Assembly: GCA_965220955.1 (NCBI GenBank) | Contig: CBDCRK010000044.1 | Location: forward strand, 1 to 64,000 | DNA from: CBDCRK01 sp965220955 | Lineage (GTDB): Bacteria; Desulfobacterota; Binatia; Bin18; CBDCRK01 | Length of the DNA stretch: 64,000 nucleotides | Reading direction: 5' to 3' | The notes under the pieces: model-generated | Told to the model about the DNA's origin: nothing | The model's database searches: none | What the model saw: the letters and a program-made list of their open reading frames with translations, nothing else | Translations under genes and position numbers: made by a program | Shown here: positions 43,409 to 52,309 of the stretch, piece after piece | How positions within the stretch are numbered: position 1 is the stretch's first letter | Layout: the number at the start of each line of letters is the position of its first letter

Positions 43409-43888
43409 ATGACCGTAGAAGAAATTGCCGCACAATTAGTGGCTCAGGGTAAAAGGGTGTCGGTAGCGGAGGCCGATACCTGTGGGCTTGTCGGATACCT
43501 GCTCAGCACGGTGCCGGGCAGTTCGAGGTACTTTCCTGGTGGCGTTATCGCTTACACAGGCGGCCTCAAGCAGAGCATCCTGGGGGTCCCTGACGATGTG
43601 TATACCGCTAAGGGCAGCGTGAGTCCTGAGGTGGCGAGCGCCATGGCCAAGGGCGTGCGAGACCTGACCGGTACGGACTATGGCATCTCGGTGACCGGGG
43701 TCGCTGGTCCAACCGGTGGCCAACCCGGTATCCCGATCGGGACCTTCTACATTGGTTTGGCTGGGCCTGACGACGTGGAAGTGACTGAACGCATTCAGAC
43801 CAACGCGGCCGACCGCGATGGCAACAAGCGCCAAGCGGCACAAGCGGTCCTGGACTTGCTTGGCCGCCACTTGCAGATGGCTGGATAA
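43409..43888 (+). CDS. CinA-like protein lacking the usual active-site serine
   Basis: Encodes 159 residues, the length of stand-alone PncC/CinA carboxyl-domain proteins, with AAAGGAG upstream. The fold is clear from VPGSSRYFPGGVIAYTGGLK, GSVSPEVASAMAKGVR and SVTGVAGPTGG. The amidase motif ESCTGG reads EADTCG at residues 21-26, so the serine is replaced by alanine. The Tyr and Lys of the second motif (AYTGGLKQSILGV) remain. Nicotinamide-nucleotide deamidation is therefore doubtful. It could bind a nucleotide without turning it over. Confidence 0.82.
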   Translation: MTVEEIAAQLVAQGKRVSVAEADTCGLVGYLLSTVPGSSRYFPGGVIAYTGGLKQSILGVPDDVYTAKGSVSPEVASAMAKGVRDLTGTDYGISVTGVAGPTGGQPGIPIGTFYIGLAGPDDVEVTERIQTNAADRDGNKRQAAQAVLDLLGRHLQMAG

Positions 43889-43909
43889 CGACTGGCTTCT
43901 TGGCGTTGA

Positions 43910-44251
43910 CTACCAGTTTAGTAAGTGTGGCTTTTGCTGCCTCCAACCGTCGTCCGAAGGGAAGATGGTGGTCATGGGAATGGCCTGTGGATCGCCGTCG
44001 AACCAGGTTTGGACGGTTTCACGCCATTTGAGGTAGTGCGGGGCGTTGCGGTGGGCATTGAGGTGGTCGTCCTGCGTCTCATACACTTCATACAAATAGA
44101 AGGTGTTGGGATCAGATGGACTCTGGTGAATGTCAAACCGCAGGCAGCCTGGTTCATCCCGTACCGAACCTTGGGCGTCTCCTAAGCTGGCTTCCTTAAA
44201 TGGTTCGGAAAATCCAGGCTTGATTTTGATGGTAACGAATATGGCGTACAT
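43910..44251 (-). CDS. Antibiotic biosynthesis monooxygenase (ABM) domain protein
   Basis: Encodes 113 residues from the ATG at 44251 with AAGGACA upstream. The dimeric ferredoxin-like fold of YgiN-type proteins is seen in MYAIFVTIKIKPG, GSVRDEPGCLRFDIHQS and FYLYEVYETQDDHLNAHRNA. Members oxidise quinols or small polyketides without cofactor, or have no known substrate. The carboxyl tail (DDGWRQQKPHLLNW) is a little longer than usual. It is monocistronic and its end nearly meets that of the CinA-like gene. Confidence 0.82.
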   Translation of the reverse strand: MYAIFVTIKIKPGFSEPFKEASLGDAQGSVRDEPGCLRFDIHQSPSDPNTFYLYEVYETQDDHLNAHRNAPHYLKWRETVQTWFDGDPQAIPMTTIFPSDDGWRQQKPHLLNW

Positions 44252-44446
44252 CAGGTGTCCTTTCTTCGTTTGCTGACGTTGTGCGACAGGTTTGGATGGT
44301 GTGGACGGCGTGGTTCCCCGGCATTCCTGTATTGTGAAACGTGTTGAGTGTCCGGCGGCCTGAGTGGCTGGCGGCCTGAGTGGCTGGCGGCCATTATAGT
44401 CGTGGCCCGCTGCTGTTGCAAGTGATGATAAAAGGAGAGAAACCCT

Positions 44447-44700
44447 ATGCCCATTGAGCAACATGCCCCGGGATTGGCGCGTATTGTTAAGGTGAACCAG
44501 GACATTGAAGAGTTGGCCAGTGGCTTTGGCGGCCCCACAGGACCCGTAATGGCTTGTTTATGCTCTATGAGGACAGTTTGTCCGTGGGTGATGTTGGCAC
44601 CGTAGCGGGTATAAAAGGCGTGGTCGAACGTATTCGATCCGTGCCGTTACCCTGCGTGATCTGGGCGGCACTCAACGTTATCATGGCACCAACAAAGGCT
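44447..44700 (+). pseudogene. Amino-terminal remnant resembling SMP-30/gluconolactonase
   Basis: An ATG with AAAGGAGAG six bases upstream opens MPIEQHAPGLARIVKVNQDI and EELASGFGGPTGPV, similar to the first strands of SMP-30/gluconolactonase-like propellers. It then shifts frame and stops. Nothing after 44530 can be assigned with confidence. It ends against the end of the secreted protein gene on the other strand. Confidence 0.3.
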
Positions 44701-45699
44701 TTACTCGAAAGATAAGTCTTCCTCCTCCAGCTCATTAAGCATGTCAGACAGGCCATCCAGCAGATCCAGGGCTTCATACTGCTGGCCTGTTGTCAGTCCT
44801 TGCCAGGTCTGCCCAGAGCCTGCCTGCTGACTGGGTGCACGGGTACGGACGCCTGTAGCAGGGTAGTCTCTACTAAACTCTCCGCAGGAACCACCGCTTT
44901 TTGTTGCGAAGGCATATATCCCTGATGCGTCCACTGCCGACGTGAGATTGACTCCGTAAACATGGCAGCGAATCGGAGATTCCCAGTAAATCCCATACTC
45001 TACAATAGAGGCCAGACTGGGAACAATATCCTTCACCAGGGCGCCGATGGCAGGATACCTTGATTCGGCCATGCCTACAGCGACCTGGATGCCACTTAAT
45101 TCCTCTATGCTGCTGAACCTTATTTCATGCTGACCCTGACTGGAGGAAAAGCTCCACGTGCCAAGGAGCGCAGTCAGCCTCTCTCCTGATGGGCCTCCCC
45201 CGGGGCCTCCCCCTGAGCCTGAGTGAGTCAGAGATCCACTGGCCGACCCTACTACATTCCACGGAGTTCCATCTGAAGTGAAAAACCGCACCCACTGCCC
45301 CTGGCCAGACGTATTCAGTAAACAGAACTGTCCCCATGTCGCACTGGTCCCCAGATCCCTTGAGGCCTGCCAGTTGAAGGTGAATAACAGCAGCTGATGC
45401 CCCTTGTCGTAAAACTCCGTCCACTTGCAATTCCCCACCCTGATCGCTCTGCTAGCCGGGGCACCGCTAATCATACAGCTCCTGAATGTGAATCTACCCT
45501 GCCTTGTTGGGTTAGTCGGGAAAAAGGTGACCCTGAAAGAGTCGTTCCTTGAGCTAGGAACGCTCGGGTTTACAAACGTAGCCGTTGTGCTCAACTGAAG
45601 TTCTGAGGGAAAATCCATCGGTTGAGCGTAAATGAGAGCGGGTAGACATACCGCACAAACTGCCACAATAAGGGCAGCAGTCATTGCTTTCCCCTTCAT
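44701..45699 (-). CDS. Secreted protein of unknown function
   Basis: Encodes 332 residues behind a GGGGGGATC ribosome site. A Sec signal peptide (MTAALIVAVCAVCLPALIYA) ends near residue 25. Residues 30-165 are beta-rich (RFTFRSCMISGAPAS, LLLFTFNWQASRDLG). A Gly/Ser/Pro linker at about 166-180 is followed by a second beta-rich domain with LLGTWSFSSSQGQHEIRFSS. The end is acidic (LNELEEEDLSFE). Four or more cysteines could form disulphides. I do not recognise a family. It is probably co-transcribed with the tiny lipoprotein gene 15 bp upstream. Confidence 0.7.
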   Translation of the reverse strand: MKGKAMTAALIVAVCAVCLPALIYAQPMDFPSELQLSTTATFVNPSVPSSRNDSFRVTFFPTNPTRQGRFTFRSCMISGAPASRAIRVGNCKWTEFYDKGHQLLLFTFNWQASRDLGTSATWGQFCLLNTSGQGQWVRFFTSDGTPWNVVGSASGSLTHSGSGGGPGGGPSGERLTALLGTWSFSSSQGQHEIRFSSIEELSGIQVAVGMAESRYPAIGALVKDIVPSLASIVEYGIYWESPIRCHVYGVNLTSAVDASGIYAFATKSGGSCGEFSRDYPATGVRTRAPSQQAGSGQTWQGLTTGQQYEALDLLDGLSDMLNELEEEDLSFE

Positions 45700-45713
45700 A
45701 TGATCCCCCCTTT

Positions 45714-45857
45714 TTAGTGAGGAATTGACTGCGTTGCCCCAGGAGGAGAGGAGCTAACTCCAATAGATTGAGTTGTTCCATTGACAACGGTGGCACATCC
45801 AGTAGATAGGGCAAGCGCACATAACAGTGCGGTCATTTTGAGTGGGTCATACTGCAT
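45714..45857 (-). CDS. Very small lipoprotein, possibly the start of a truncated gene
   Basis: A 47-codon frame starts at the ATG at 45857 with AGGAGG eight bases upstream. It has a lipobox (LSTGC at residues 17-21) followed by ATVVNGTTQSIGVSSSPPGA, which resembles the mature start of PEGA-like surface lipoproteins, and then stops. It may be a real mini-lipoprotein or the truncated head of such a gene. It directly precedes the secreted protein gene on the same strand. Confidence 0.5.
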   Translation of the reverse strand: MQYDPLKMTALLCALALSTGCATVVNGTTQSIGVSSSPPGATQSIPH

Positions 45858-45941
45858 GAGGTCTTCCTCCTTCAGTACTCCGGCTGGGTAGCCGGGTCTG
45901 TCTACTTCGAAGGCTTCCCCTGCGTATAACGACTGGGATCG

Positions 45942-47456
45942 CTATTTGGCAGCCTGAGCCGTAACGGACCCGTTTCGCCCCACTACAGGAGTGCTGTCTG
46001 CAAGCACCCGTGCCGCTGCTGCCTCGACCACGGTTCCCTTGAAAAAGTCGGGGTTGGCTTCTCCCCAAAAGCGGACCGGATTGGTAAAGGTGAAATCGCG
46101 GAACGCGTCGGTGTTCATCAGCCCGTCTTCGACCTGCTCGTAGGCCTCAGCCAGCACCCCGGCCATGTCTGCCACATCGAAGTGCCCAATGTCCGAGCCC
46201 ATCAGGGCGTTCAGCTGGGAATCAAGCGGATTATTGCGCCGACTGAACGCCCATGCATTCATCCGATCATCAACTTCGCAGCCAAAGTAGAAATTCTTCA
46301 CAAACAGATCGCGGAAGTCTTCCACGCGCTCGATTTGACACGCCGCAAAATCATCCAGGGTGTCGATACCGCCGATCTCAGTCGAGCCTTTGGGTGGCAT
46401 GGCCGTGTCGAATGCAGCGTCACTGTTTTGCAGCGCGTCTGCGATTTTTGGGTCGCCATAGGTTTCCGCTAGCTTCACAAGCAAGGCGGTGTCAAGGTTT
46501 TTAGGATTAACTTCTTCGAGGGCCTCAAGCTTGCGCTTCTCCCAGTGTTCAATAAGATCAACGTAGAGCTGACACGCCCATCCCACGCCACCCTCCAGAA
46601 AGGCAAACTTGAGCTGGGGAAACCGCCGGGTCACTCCACCCAGGAACAAAGCTTTACACACGGCTTCGCTGGCTGCCGCAAAATGACCGATGTGATTGTA
46701 GACAAAGTTGCTCGGGGACAGGCGCAAGCCAATCCCTCGCGACCCAGAGTGAAACGTTGGCGAGACTTTACACTCCACACATTTTGCCCATACTGGATCA
46801 TACTCATACGCACTATCGAGCCCAAGCACATCGCGCCAACCCAGGGTGCCCATCACATTTTGAGACATAGCGGCGGGGGCTGGGCTGTTGCGCTGGATGA
46901 GGCTGCCGAGCATCACAACCTTCAGACCCAGCTGGGAGGTCACATATTCGATTTCCTCGATGGCTTCCTCCGGTGTGTGCATGGGAATGAGTGCAACCGG
47001 CGTTATCCGATCGGAGAATTCAGCAAAATACTCAGCACTAAAGATGTTGAATGCCCGACAGGCAGCATGACGGCGCTCCGGGTCCGGAATCATTGGCAGT
47101 CCCCCGCCTCCCGTGGGGTACATGACTGAGAAGTCAAATCCCAATTCATCCATGCGTTCATACAGGAGCCGAGGCATGATCGCCGTTGCCCGGTCGCGCG
47201 TATTCTTGGTCGGAAAGGACCAAAACGCCTGCTGCGCAACCTGTTGCTCACGCCGTTCGGCCACAGACATCACCAAGTGCTTTTCGATCAGCTTGGGGAG
47301 CATCGAGAACCCCTCGACAGCCTTGTCTCCGCCAATCCGTCTCAGCTCTTCGCGGACCAATGGCCCGAACTCCAACCAATGCCCATCGGCATCAATAACG
47401 GGGTGCGACAGCTGTGCCCGTATCTGTGCTCCTGTTCGATGCCCAGTGCTACTCAT
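45942..47456 (-). CDS. Amidohydrolase family 2 (ACMSD-like) protein
   Basis: Encodes 504 residues from the ATG at 47456 with GGGAGGTGAG upstream. The metal-binding start is HPVIDADGHWLEFGP. Other typical segments are YPTGGGGLPMIPDPERRHAA, TFHSGSRGIGLR, KFAFLEGGVGWACQLYVDLI (first-shell Glu and Gly) and LMGSDIGHFDVADM with the closing Asp. It belongs to the large TIM-barrel group whose members decarboxylate or hydrolyse aromatic acids; the substrate is unknown. It lies in the same direction as the two genes at 44.7-45.9 kb but is separated by 84 bp. Confidence 0.88.
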   Translation of the reverse strand: MSSTGHRTGAQIRAQLSHPVIDADGHWLEFGPLVREELRRIGGDKAVEGFSMLPKLIEKHLVMSVAERREQQVAQQAFWSFPTKNTRDRATAIMPRLLYERMDELGFDFSVMYPTGGGGLPMIPDPERRHAACRAFNIFSAEYFAEFSDRITPVALIPMHTPEEAIEEIEYVTSQLGLKVVMLGSLIQRNSPAPAAMSQNVMGTLGWRDVLGLDSAYEYDPVWAKCVECKVSPTFHSGSRGIGLRLSPSNFVYNHIGHFAAASEAVCKALFLGGVTRRFPQLKFAFLEGGVGWACQLYVDLIEHWEKRKLEALEEVNPKNLDTALLVKLAETYGDPKIADALQNSDAAFDTAMPPKGSTEIGGIDTLDDFAACQIERVEDFRDLFVKNFYFGCEVDDRMNAWAFSRRNNPLDSQLNALMGSDIGHFDVADMAGVLAEAYEQVEDGLMNTDAFRDFTFTNPVRFWGEANPDFFKGTVVEAAAARVLADSTPVVGRNGSVTAQAAK

Positions 47457-47850
47457 ATCTCACCTCCCTGGCCGCGCGTTGGCCTGCAGCTGGCCGCAAC
47501 CAAATGATCATTACCGAGGTCCTGCCCGAACCTCACTCCAGACAGCACCGAGACAATAGATCGTTTCCCTCATCTTTGCAAGGCAGACTAAATCGAACCC
47601 CAGAAGATTCGTACACTGCTGTGACAACATGTGTTCTCTCTCCGTATCTAGCGATCTTGTAAGTAGGCCTTAGCTCAACCGTTCCATCCCTCTAGCTAAA
47701 ACCAATGGAGGCTGATAACCTCAGAAAAAGGAACTAACTGAAAAGAGATTATACTTCGGCTAAAAGGGAGGTTGAGTTGCCTTGGCTTTGCAGCGGAAAA
47801 GGACGTGGGCTAACACCGATAATCTTTCTACAGGGGAGGAGTGGGCAGCC
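47457..47850. other. Divergent intergenic region
   Basis: This region lies between the amidohydrolase (minus) and the cysteine-rich lipoprotein (plus), so both promoters should be here. I see AT-rich stretches around 47720-47760 but no convincing boxes, repeats or RNA genes. Confidence 0.3.
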
Positions 47851-48225
47851 ATGATTAGCAAAGCTCTAACCCTCATCCTTCTCGGCCTGACTCTCTCAGG
47901 CTGTGGCTGGGCGCAAAAAAAATTCTTTACCGCCAAGGTAGAGTGCTGCGAGAAGAAAGAGTCGTGCTGCACAACTGAGATGTGTTGCTTGCCCCGTTAT
48001 GCCGGAGGGAGCGCGCCTCAGGTAAAGTTATCGACCCCAATTCCCAATATCCCTCCCGAGGCTCTAGAACCCTCACCAGTGGAGGAAAAACCTAAACCTA
48101 GCCTCCTCAGTCGCCTCAACCCTCTTAACTACTGGGACCAAGATGAAGAAGAGGAGGAGTCGCTCAGCGAGAAAAGACGTAAAGAGGAGCAAAATAGCTT
48201 TTTTGGCAAACTCTTTCCCTTTTAG
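47851..48225 (+). CDS. Cysteine-rich lipoprotein
   Basis: Encodes 124 residues from the ATG at 47851 with GGGGAGGAG upstream. The signal ends in a lipobox at Cys18 (LTLSGCG). Three CC pairs follow at 32-33, 39-40 and 45-46 (ECCEKKESCCTTEMCC), suited to binding soft metals or making dense disulphides. The rest is Pro-rich (IPNIPPEALEPSPVEEKPKP) and then very acidic and basic in turn, without clear fold. The family is unknown to me. It is followed by the convergent phosphatase gene. Confidence 0.7.
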   Translation: MISKALTLILLGLTLSGCGWAQKKFFTAKVECCEKKESCCTTEMCCLPRYAGGSAPQVKLSTPIPNIPPEALEPSPVEEKPKPSLLSRLNPLNYWDQDEEEEESLSEKRRKEEQNSFFGKLFPF

Positions 48226-48267
48226 TAAGGTCCAAGGATAAGCCCAGAGGATTGACTTCTCGCCGCT

Positions 48268-48912
48268 TTACGCCAACGTAGGTTTCGTCCCTATTTCTTC
48301 CAGATGAGTCATGTCGTTAACCCGCTGGACAATGGCCTTGTCCCGTTGGAAGACAACTTCGGTGAGGGAAGCATTGCCGATTTTTTCCACCTCACGAAAG
48401 CGGCTTACCGGCAAGCCCCAGCAGTGAAGCAGAAAAGCCCGAATCGGTCCGCCATGGGTGACCACTACTACCCGCTCTTGTGCATGTTTTTCTGCCAATA
48501 GCTCTGCTCCCTGGAGGATTCGCCCCTGAAACTGAGCAAACGTCTCTCCCCCTCCACGTGGCAGGTCTTCTCCTGCCCGCAGTCGCTCCCACTCCTCTGC
48601 ATACCTGGCAATTATTTCTCCAACGGTAAGGCCACTCCACGCTCCAATGTTCATCTCACCCCAGAGGGGAGCCGGCAAGGATTCTAGATCCAGAGCCTCG
48701 GCAATAATCTCAGCCGTACGCAAAGCTCGGGAGAGAGGACTGGTGTAGACGGCGGCAATAGGGTTGCCCTCTGCGCGCAACCGTAGCCCCAGACTCCGAG
48801 CCTGCTTCACTCCCATCTTGCCCAGCGGGATGTCCGCTTGTCCCTGCCAGCGATTTTCCTGGTTCCAGATGGTTTCCCCGTGACGAACCAGAAGAAGATG
48901 AACCCTAGCCAT
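48268..48912 (-). CDS. Histidine phosphatase (phosphoglycerate mutase-like) protein
   Basis: Encodes 214 residues. The catalytic RHGE motif is in LLLVRHGETIWNQENRWQGQ, with the second Arg in SPLSRALRTAEI, Glu in GEMNIGAWSG, and the second His in VVVVTHGGPIRAFL. This layout matches GpmB/CobC-type enzymes acting on phosphate esters such as alpha-ribazole phosphate or small sugars. It is cytoplasmic and monocistronic. The substrate cannot be told from the motifs. Confidence 0.9.
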   Translation of the reverse strand: MARVHLLLVRHGETIWNQENRWQGQADIPLGKMGVKQARSLGLRLRAEGNPIAAVYTSPLSRALRTAEIIAEALDLESLPAPLWGEMNIGAWSGLTVGEIIARYAEEWERLRAGEDLPRGGGETFAQFQGRILQGAELLAEKHAQERVVVVTHGGPIRAFLLHCWGLPVSRFREVEKIGNASLTEVVFQRDKAIVQRVNDMTHLEEIGTKPTLA

Positions 48913-48994
48913 ATCCCTACGCTCCTGCTTTCTATGCTGTCTGAGCGATAAAGCCTAGTAGCCGCAAAATATTGTTTCTATAGGATCTTGCACT

Positions 48995-49247
48995 TATAGC
49001 GGTTTGCACTTGAGTGGACATCAGAATTTGAGAAAGGTTGCGCTTTCCTATCACAAGAAAGGGTAGGGGCGAATCTGGTATTCGCCAGCCCGCCTCACAA
49101 GAAAGGGTAGGGGCGAATCTCGTATTCGCCGACCCGCCCGCGACCTTGCACGGTGGGCGATCACGTCGGGCAAGATGCCCGCGATCGCCCCTACAAAACA
49201 GGGACCAGGCTCATCAACAGACGCCTACCCAAATGAAAGATGCTATA
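48995..49247. repeat. MITE-like element, copy B
   Basis: The element is 253 bp. It starts TATAGCGGTTTGCACTTGAG and ends with the complement of TATAGCATCTTTCATTTGGG; the two ends are imperfect inverted repeats beginning TATAGC. Inside are three palindromic modules, two of GCGAATC...GATTCGCC type and one GGGCGATC...GCGATCGCCC. There is no coding capacity. It is nearly identical to copy C but in the opposite orientation. Confidence 0.85.
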
Positions 49248-49339
49248 TACTACGCGAGCGGGTGGCCGACAAGCGCTTGGCACACAACAATCATTTGCAG
49301 TAAGATGGACGTATACTCGGCTCACAACAAGGAGGGCGT

Positions 49340-50089
49340 ATGCAGAAGCGGAAAAAAGAGACGGGTGCTTGGCGGGCAAGCGGGATGCTGACACTCGGAC
49401 TGGTGTGGATTTTGTGCCTGCTGCCGCTTGTTGCTCAGGCCCAGAGCGCGTCGTATCAGCAAACCTCTCTCACCGCGCTGTGCAAAATATCCGCCGCCGG
49501 CGCCTCGGGCCGCTTCGACACCGCCGAGCAGCTCTTCAGCGAGGGTAAAGACGCCGGACTCAGCGAACTACAGATGTATGAAACCGTCTTAAACCTGCTG
49601 CCCTACATCGGCTATCCGCGTACCCTGAGCACGCTGGGACGCTTTCAGCAGGTGTATCCGGACTACATCAGCCAACGTTCCCAAGGGCAAAGCCTGCAGC
49701 CGACCGAACCCTGGTCGGAGTACGCCACGACTATCTGGGGCGAGCGTGGGATGCGAGTTCAAGAGCGGCTGACCGGCGGCAGTGAGGAGACCAAACGGCT
49801 TATCCAGCGGCTCACTCAGATCAGTCCCGAACTGGCCGAATGGGTGCGCTATGACGACTTTGGTCGGGTGTTTGGCCGAGCCGGACTGTCGCTGATCGAA
49901 CGTGAAGCCATTGTGCTAGGGGCGCTGATTGCCCAGGGGGCACCCCAGATCAGTTTTCACTACAAAGCCATGCTACGGGTTGGGGGCGATGACAGTCTAG
50001 TCGATGCTCTGCTTGAGGCGGTATCGGGCATTGTGGATGAAAACGCGCTGGCCGCCGCGCGACACCATATTGCCGAAGCACGGAAGTAG
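49340..50089 (+). CDS. Exported carboxymuconolactone decarboxylase-like protein
   Basis: Encodes 249 residues behind AAGGAGGGCG. A signal peptide (SGMLTLGLVWILCLLPLVAQA) ends near residue 35. The remainder is two CMD/AhpD-like helical repeats: ETVLNLLPYIGYPRTLSTLG in the first and LSLIEREAIVLGALIAQGAP in the second. AhpD-type catalytic CxxC is absent. Export is unusual for the family. The gene is the first inside the segment bracketed by the MITE copies and precedes the PQQ dehydrogenase gene by 22 bp, so they probably form an operon. Confidence 0.78.
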   Translation: MQKRKKETGAWRASGMLTLGLVWILCLLPLVAQAQSASYQQTSLTALCKISAAGASGRFDTAEQLFSEGKDAGLSELQMYETVLNLLPYIGYPRTLSTLGRFQQVYPDYISQRSQGQSLQPTEPWSEYATTIWGERGMRVQERLTGGSEETKRLIQRLTQISPELAEWVRYDDFGRVFGRAGLSLIEREAIVLGALIAQGAPQISFHYKAMLRVGGDDSLVDALLEAVSGIVDENALAAARHHIAEARK

Positions 50090-50111
50090 GAAAAATTTCG
50101 GAGAAAGCTTC

Positions 50112-52106
50112 ATGCTTGAGGTCATAGGCATGGACACACGCTTGGGCTGGGGTGTTGCCAGTGTCCTGCTCATGACCCTCATCAGCGCCTGTGATCCCTC
50201 AGCCTCCGCTCCGTTCATCCCTCGCTCCGACGCGCCGACCAGCCACTGGTCGGCCTATGGCGGTGATGAGGGCGGCCAACGCTATAGCCCGCTTACCGAC
50301 ATCACCCGGGATAATGTGAAGCGCCTGGCGGTTGCCTGGGAGTACCACACCGGAGACCTGTCGGACGGGAAGGGGCAGATTCCGTCGACCAGCGCCTTTC
50401 AAGCCACGCCTATTATGGTCGACCAGACGCTCTACTTTTGTACGCCCTTCAACCGGGTGATCGCCCTCGATCCTGAAACTGGTGCGGAGCGCTGGACCTA
50501 TGACCCGCACACCGATCTGTCCGAAGAGTACGCTAACCAGCTGGTGTGCCGTGGGGTCTCAAGCTGGCTAGACGCCGACCGGCAGGCCGGGTCTGCCTGC
50601 CAGCGGCGTATCTTTACCGCCACCAACGATGCGCGCCTCATCGCCCTGGATGCGGCCACCGGCACGCCGTGCGCCGACTTTGGCAACAACGGCATCGTTG
50701 ATCTAAATCCCGGCGTTGGGAATATCCTGTGGCGGGGCGAGTATCAGGTGACCTCACCGCCAACGATTGTTCATGATCTGGTGATCGTGGGATCGGCGGT
50801 GGCCGATAACGTGCGCGTCAATCCACCCAGTGGGGTGGTGCGGGCCTATGATACGCGGACCGGAAAGCTGCGCTGGAGCTGGGACCTTGCCCCGCCCGAC
50901 TTTGTGCCCAGCAAAGACAACACCGGCTCGGCGGGCTATGCGCTGGGCACGCCAAACGTCTGGGCGCCCATGTCGGTTGATGCCGAGCGCGACCTCGTCT
51001 TTGTGCCGACCGGCAATCCGTCGCCAGACTACTACCGAGGCGACTCGAATCTCGATTACTATGGCAGTTCGGTCGTGGCGCTCCGGGCTTCAACCGGGCA
51101 GGTTATCTGGCACTACCAGACCGTGCATCGAGACCTGTGGGATTTTGATGTTCCGGCCCAACCCGCTCTGGTCAGCCTGAGACGTGGCGGGCAATCCATT
51201 CCCGCGCTGGTCCAGGCCACAAAAATGGGCTTTCTGTTTGTTCTCCATCGCGAGACCGGTCAGCCCCTGTTCGAGGTTGAGGAGAGACCCGTCCCGCAGG
51301 GTCAGGTGCCGGGCGAGCGTCTCTCGCCTACCCAGCCCTTTCCGCTTAAGCCGCCGCCGCTGGTGCGCTTAGATCTTCGGCCTGAGCAGGCCTGGGGATT
51401 GACCCCGTGGGACCGTGGCGTGTGTCGGGACAAGCTGGAGGCCCTGCGCTGGGAGGGCATGTACACCCCGCCAAGCCGCGAGGGCACGCTAATGTACCCA
51501 GGCAATGGGGGAGGGTCAAACTGGGGCAGCGTTGCGTTTGATCCGGAGCAACAGCTGCTGATCGCCAATACCGAAGACCTGCCCTGGATGGTGCGGCTCT
51601 TTGCGGCCGAGGACTACGAACGCGAACGTGCCGCTCACCCCGGTGTCGAGATCGCGCCTCAGCACGGCATGCCGTATGCGCTACGCCGCGAAATACTTCT
51701 GTCCCCGCTGGGTCTGCCCTGTAACCCCCCGCCGTGGGGCAGCCTTGCCGCCGTCGACCTGGTCAGCGGTGAGCTGCGCTGGCAGGTGCCGCTGGGCGTG
51801 ATCCGCCTGGGTCCACTCTCGTTGCCCGGTCAAGTCGGGATTCCTAACGTCGGCGGTCCGCTTGTCACCCGCAGCGGCCTGGTCTTTATTGCCGCGACCT
51901 TTGACAACTATCTACGGGCCTTCGATAGCCAGACCGGCGAAGAGCTGTGGCGGGGCAGTCTGCCGGCCGGTGGTCAGGCCACTCCTCTGACCTATCGGGC
52001 GCGCACGGGCGGGAAACAGTATATTGTTGTTGCCGCGGGTGGCTACGGACGGGCCAAGGCGCCCAATAACCTGGGCGATGCGCTGGTCGCCTTTGGGCTT
52101 GAATAG
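50112..52106 (+). CDS. PQQ-dependent dehydrogenase, lipoprotein
   Basis: Encodes 664 residues from the ATG at 50112 with GGAGAAAG before it. The signal has a lipobox at Cys27 (LISACD). The eight-bladed propeller of membrane-type quinoprotein glucose or polyol dehydrogenases is seen in WSAYGGDEGGQRYSPL, VIALDPETGAERWTYDPH, TPNVWAPMSVDAERDLVFVP and DFDVPAQPALV. The closing blade has RAFDSQTGEELWRGSLPAGG and ATPLTYRARTGGKQYIVVAA. It would oxidise a sugar or alcohol in the periplasm and pass electrons to the quinone pool. The short form lacks the membrane helices of E. coli Gcd. Confidence 0.9.
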   Translation: MLEVIGMDTRLGWGVASVLLMTLISACDPSASAPFIPRSDAPTSHWSAYGGDEGGQRYSPLTDITRDNVKRLAVAWEYHTGDLSDGKGQIPSTSAFQATPIMVDQTLYFCTPFNRVIALDPETGAERWTYDPHTDLSEEYANQLVCRGVSSWLDADRQAGSACQRRIFTATNDARLIALDAATGTPCADFGNNGIVDLNPGVGNILWRGEYQVTSPPTIVHDLVIVGSAVADNVRVNPPSGVVRAYDTRTGKLRWSWDLAPPDFVPSKDNTGSAGYALGTPNVWAPMSVDAERDLVFVPTGNPSPDYYRGDSNLDYYGSSVVALRASTGQVIWHYQTVHRDLWDFDVPAQPALVSLRRGGQSIPALVQATKMGFLFVLHRETGQPLFEVEERPVPQGQVPGERLSPTQPFPLKPPPLVRLDLRPEQAWGLTPWDRGVCRDKLEALRWEGMYTPPSREGTLMYPGNGGGSNWGSVAFDPEQQLLIANTEDLPWMVRLFAAEDYERERAAHPGVEIAPQHGMPYALRREILLSPLGLPCNPPPWGSLAAVDLVSGELRWQVPLGVIRLGPLSLPGQVGIPNVGGPLVTRSGLVFIAATFDNYLRAFDSQTGEELWRGSLPAGGQATPLTYRARTGGKQYIVVAAGGYGRAKAPNNLGDALVAFGLE

Positions 52107-52166
52107 TGGGGGATTGAGAGATTACGATGTCTCAGGAATACATGAGGCAAGGAGAGAGTTGCAGTG

Positions 52167-52262
52167 ATGAAGTTCGGCATTATGGTCATGCCCCAACACT
52201 CGCGAACCGATTCGCCGACCAAAATAAGCGTAGTTCGTCATGCGAGGCTGTTAGGTGACTAA
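52167..52262 (+). pseudogene. Amino-terminal stub of a luciferase-like monooxygenase
   Basis: An ATG with GGAGAGAG upstream opens MKFGIMVMPQHSRTDSPTKI, typical of the first strand of F420/FMN-dependent LLM oxidoreductases. The frame loses similarity and stops at codon 32. The downstream gene is unrelated. Confidence 0.45.
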
Positions 52263-52309
52263 CCTACGGCTGACGCCAGAGAGCAAATCCAAACAGGAGG
52301 GTACGCGAC

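Noticed and set aside
46545..47129. 194-codon plus-strand frame antisense to the amidohydrolase
   Set aside because: The minus-strand protein is clearly conserved; the antisense frame has no motif or ribosome site.
49997..50218. Minus-strand frame at the PQQ dehydrogenase start
   Set aside because: It is antisense to a gene with clear signal peptide and propeller motifs.
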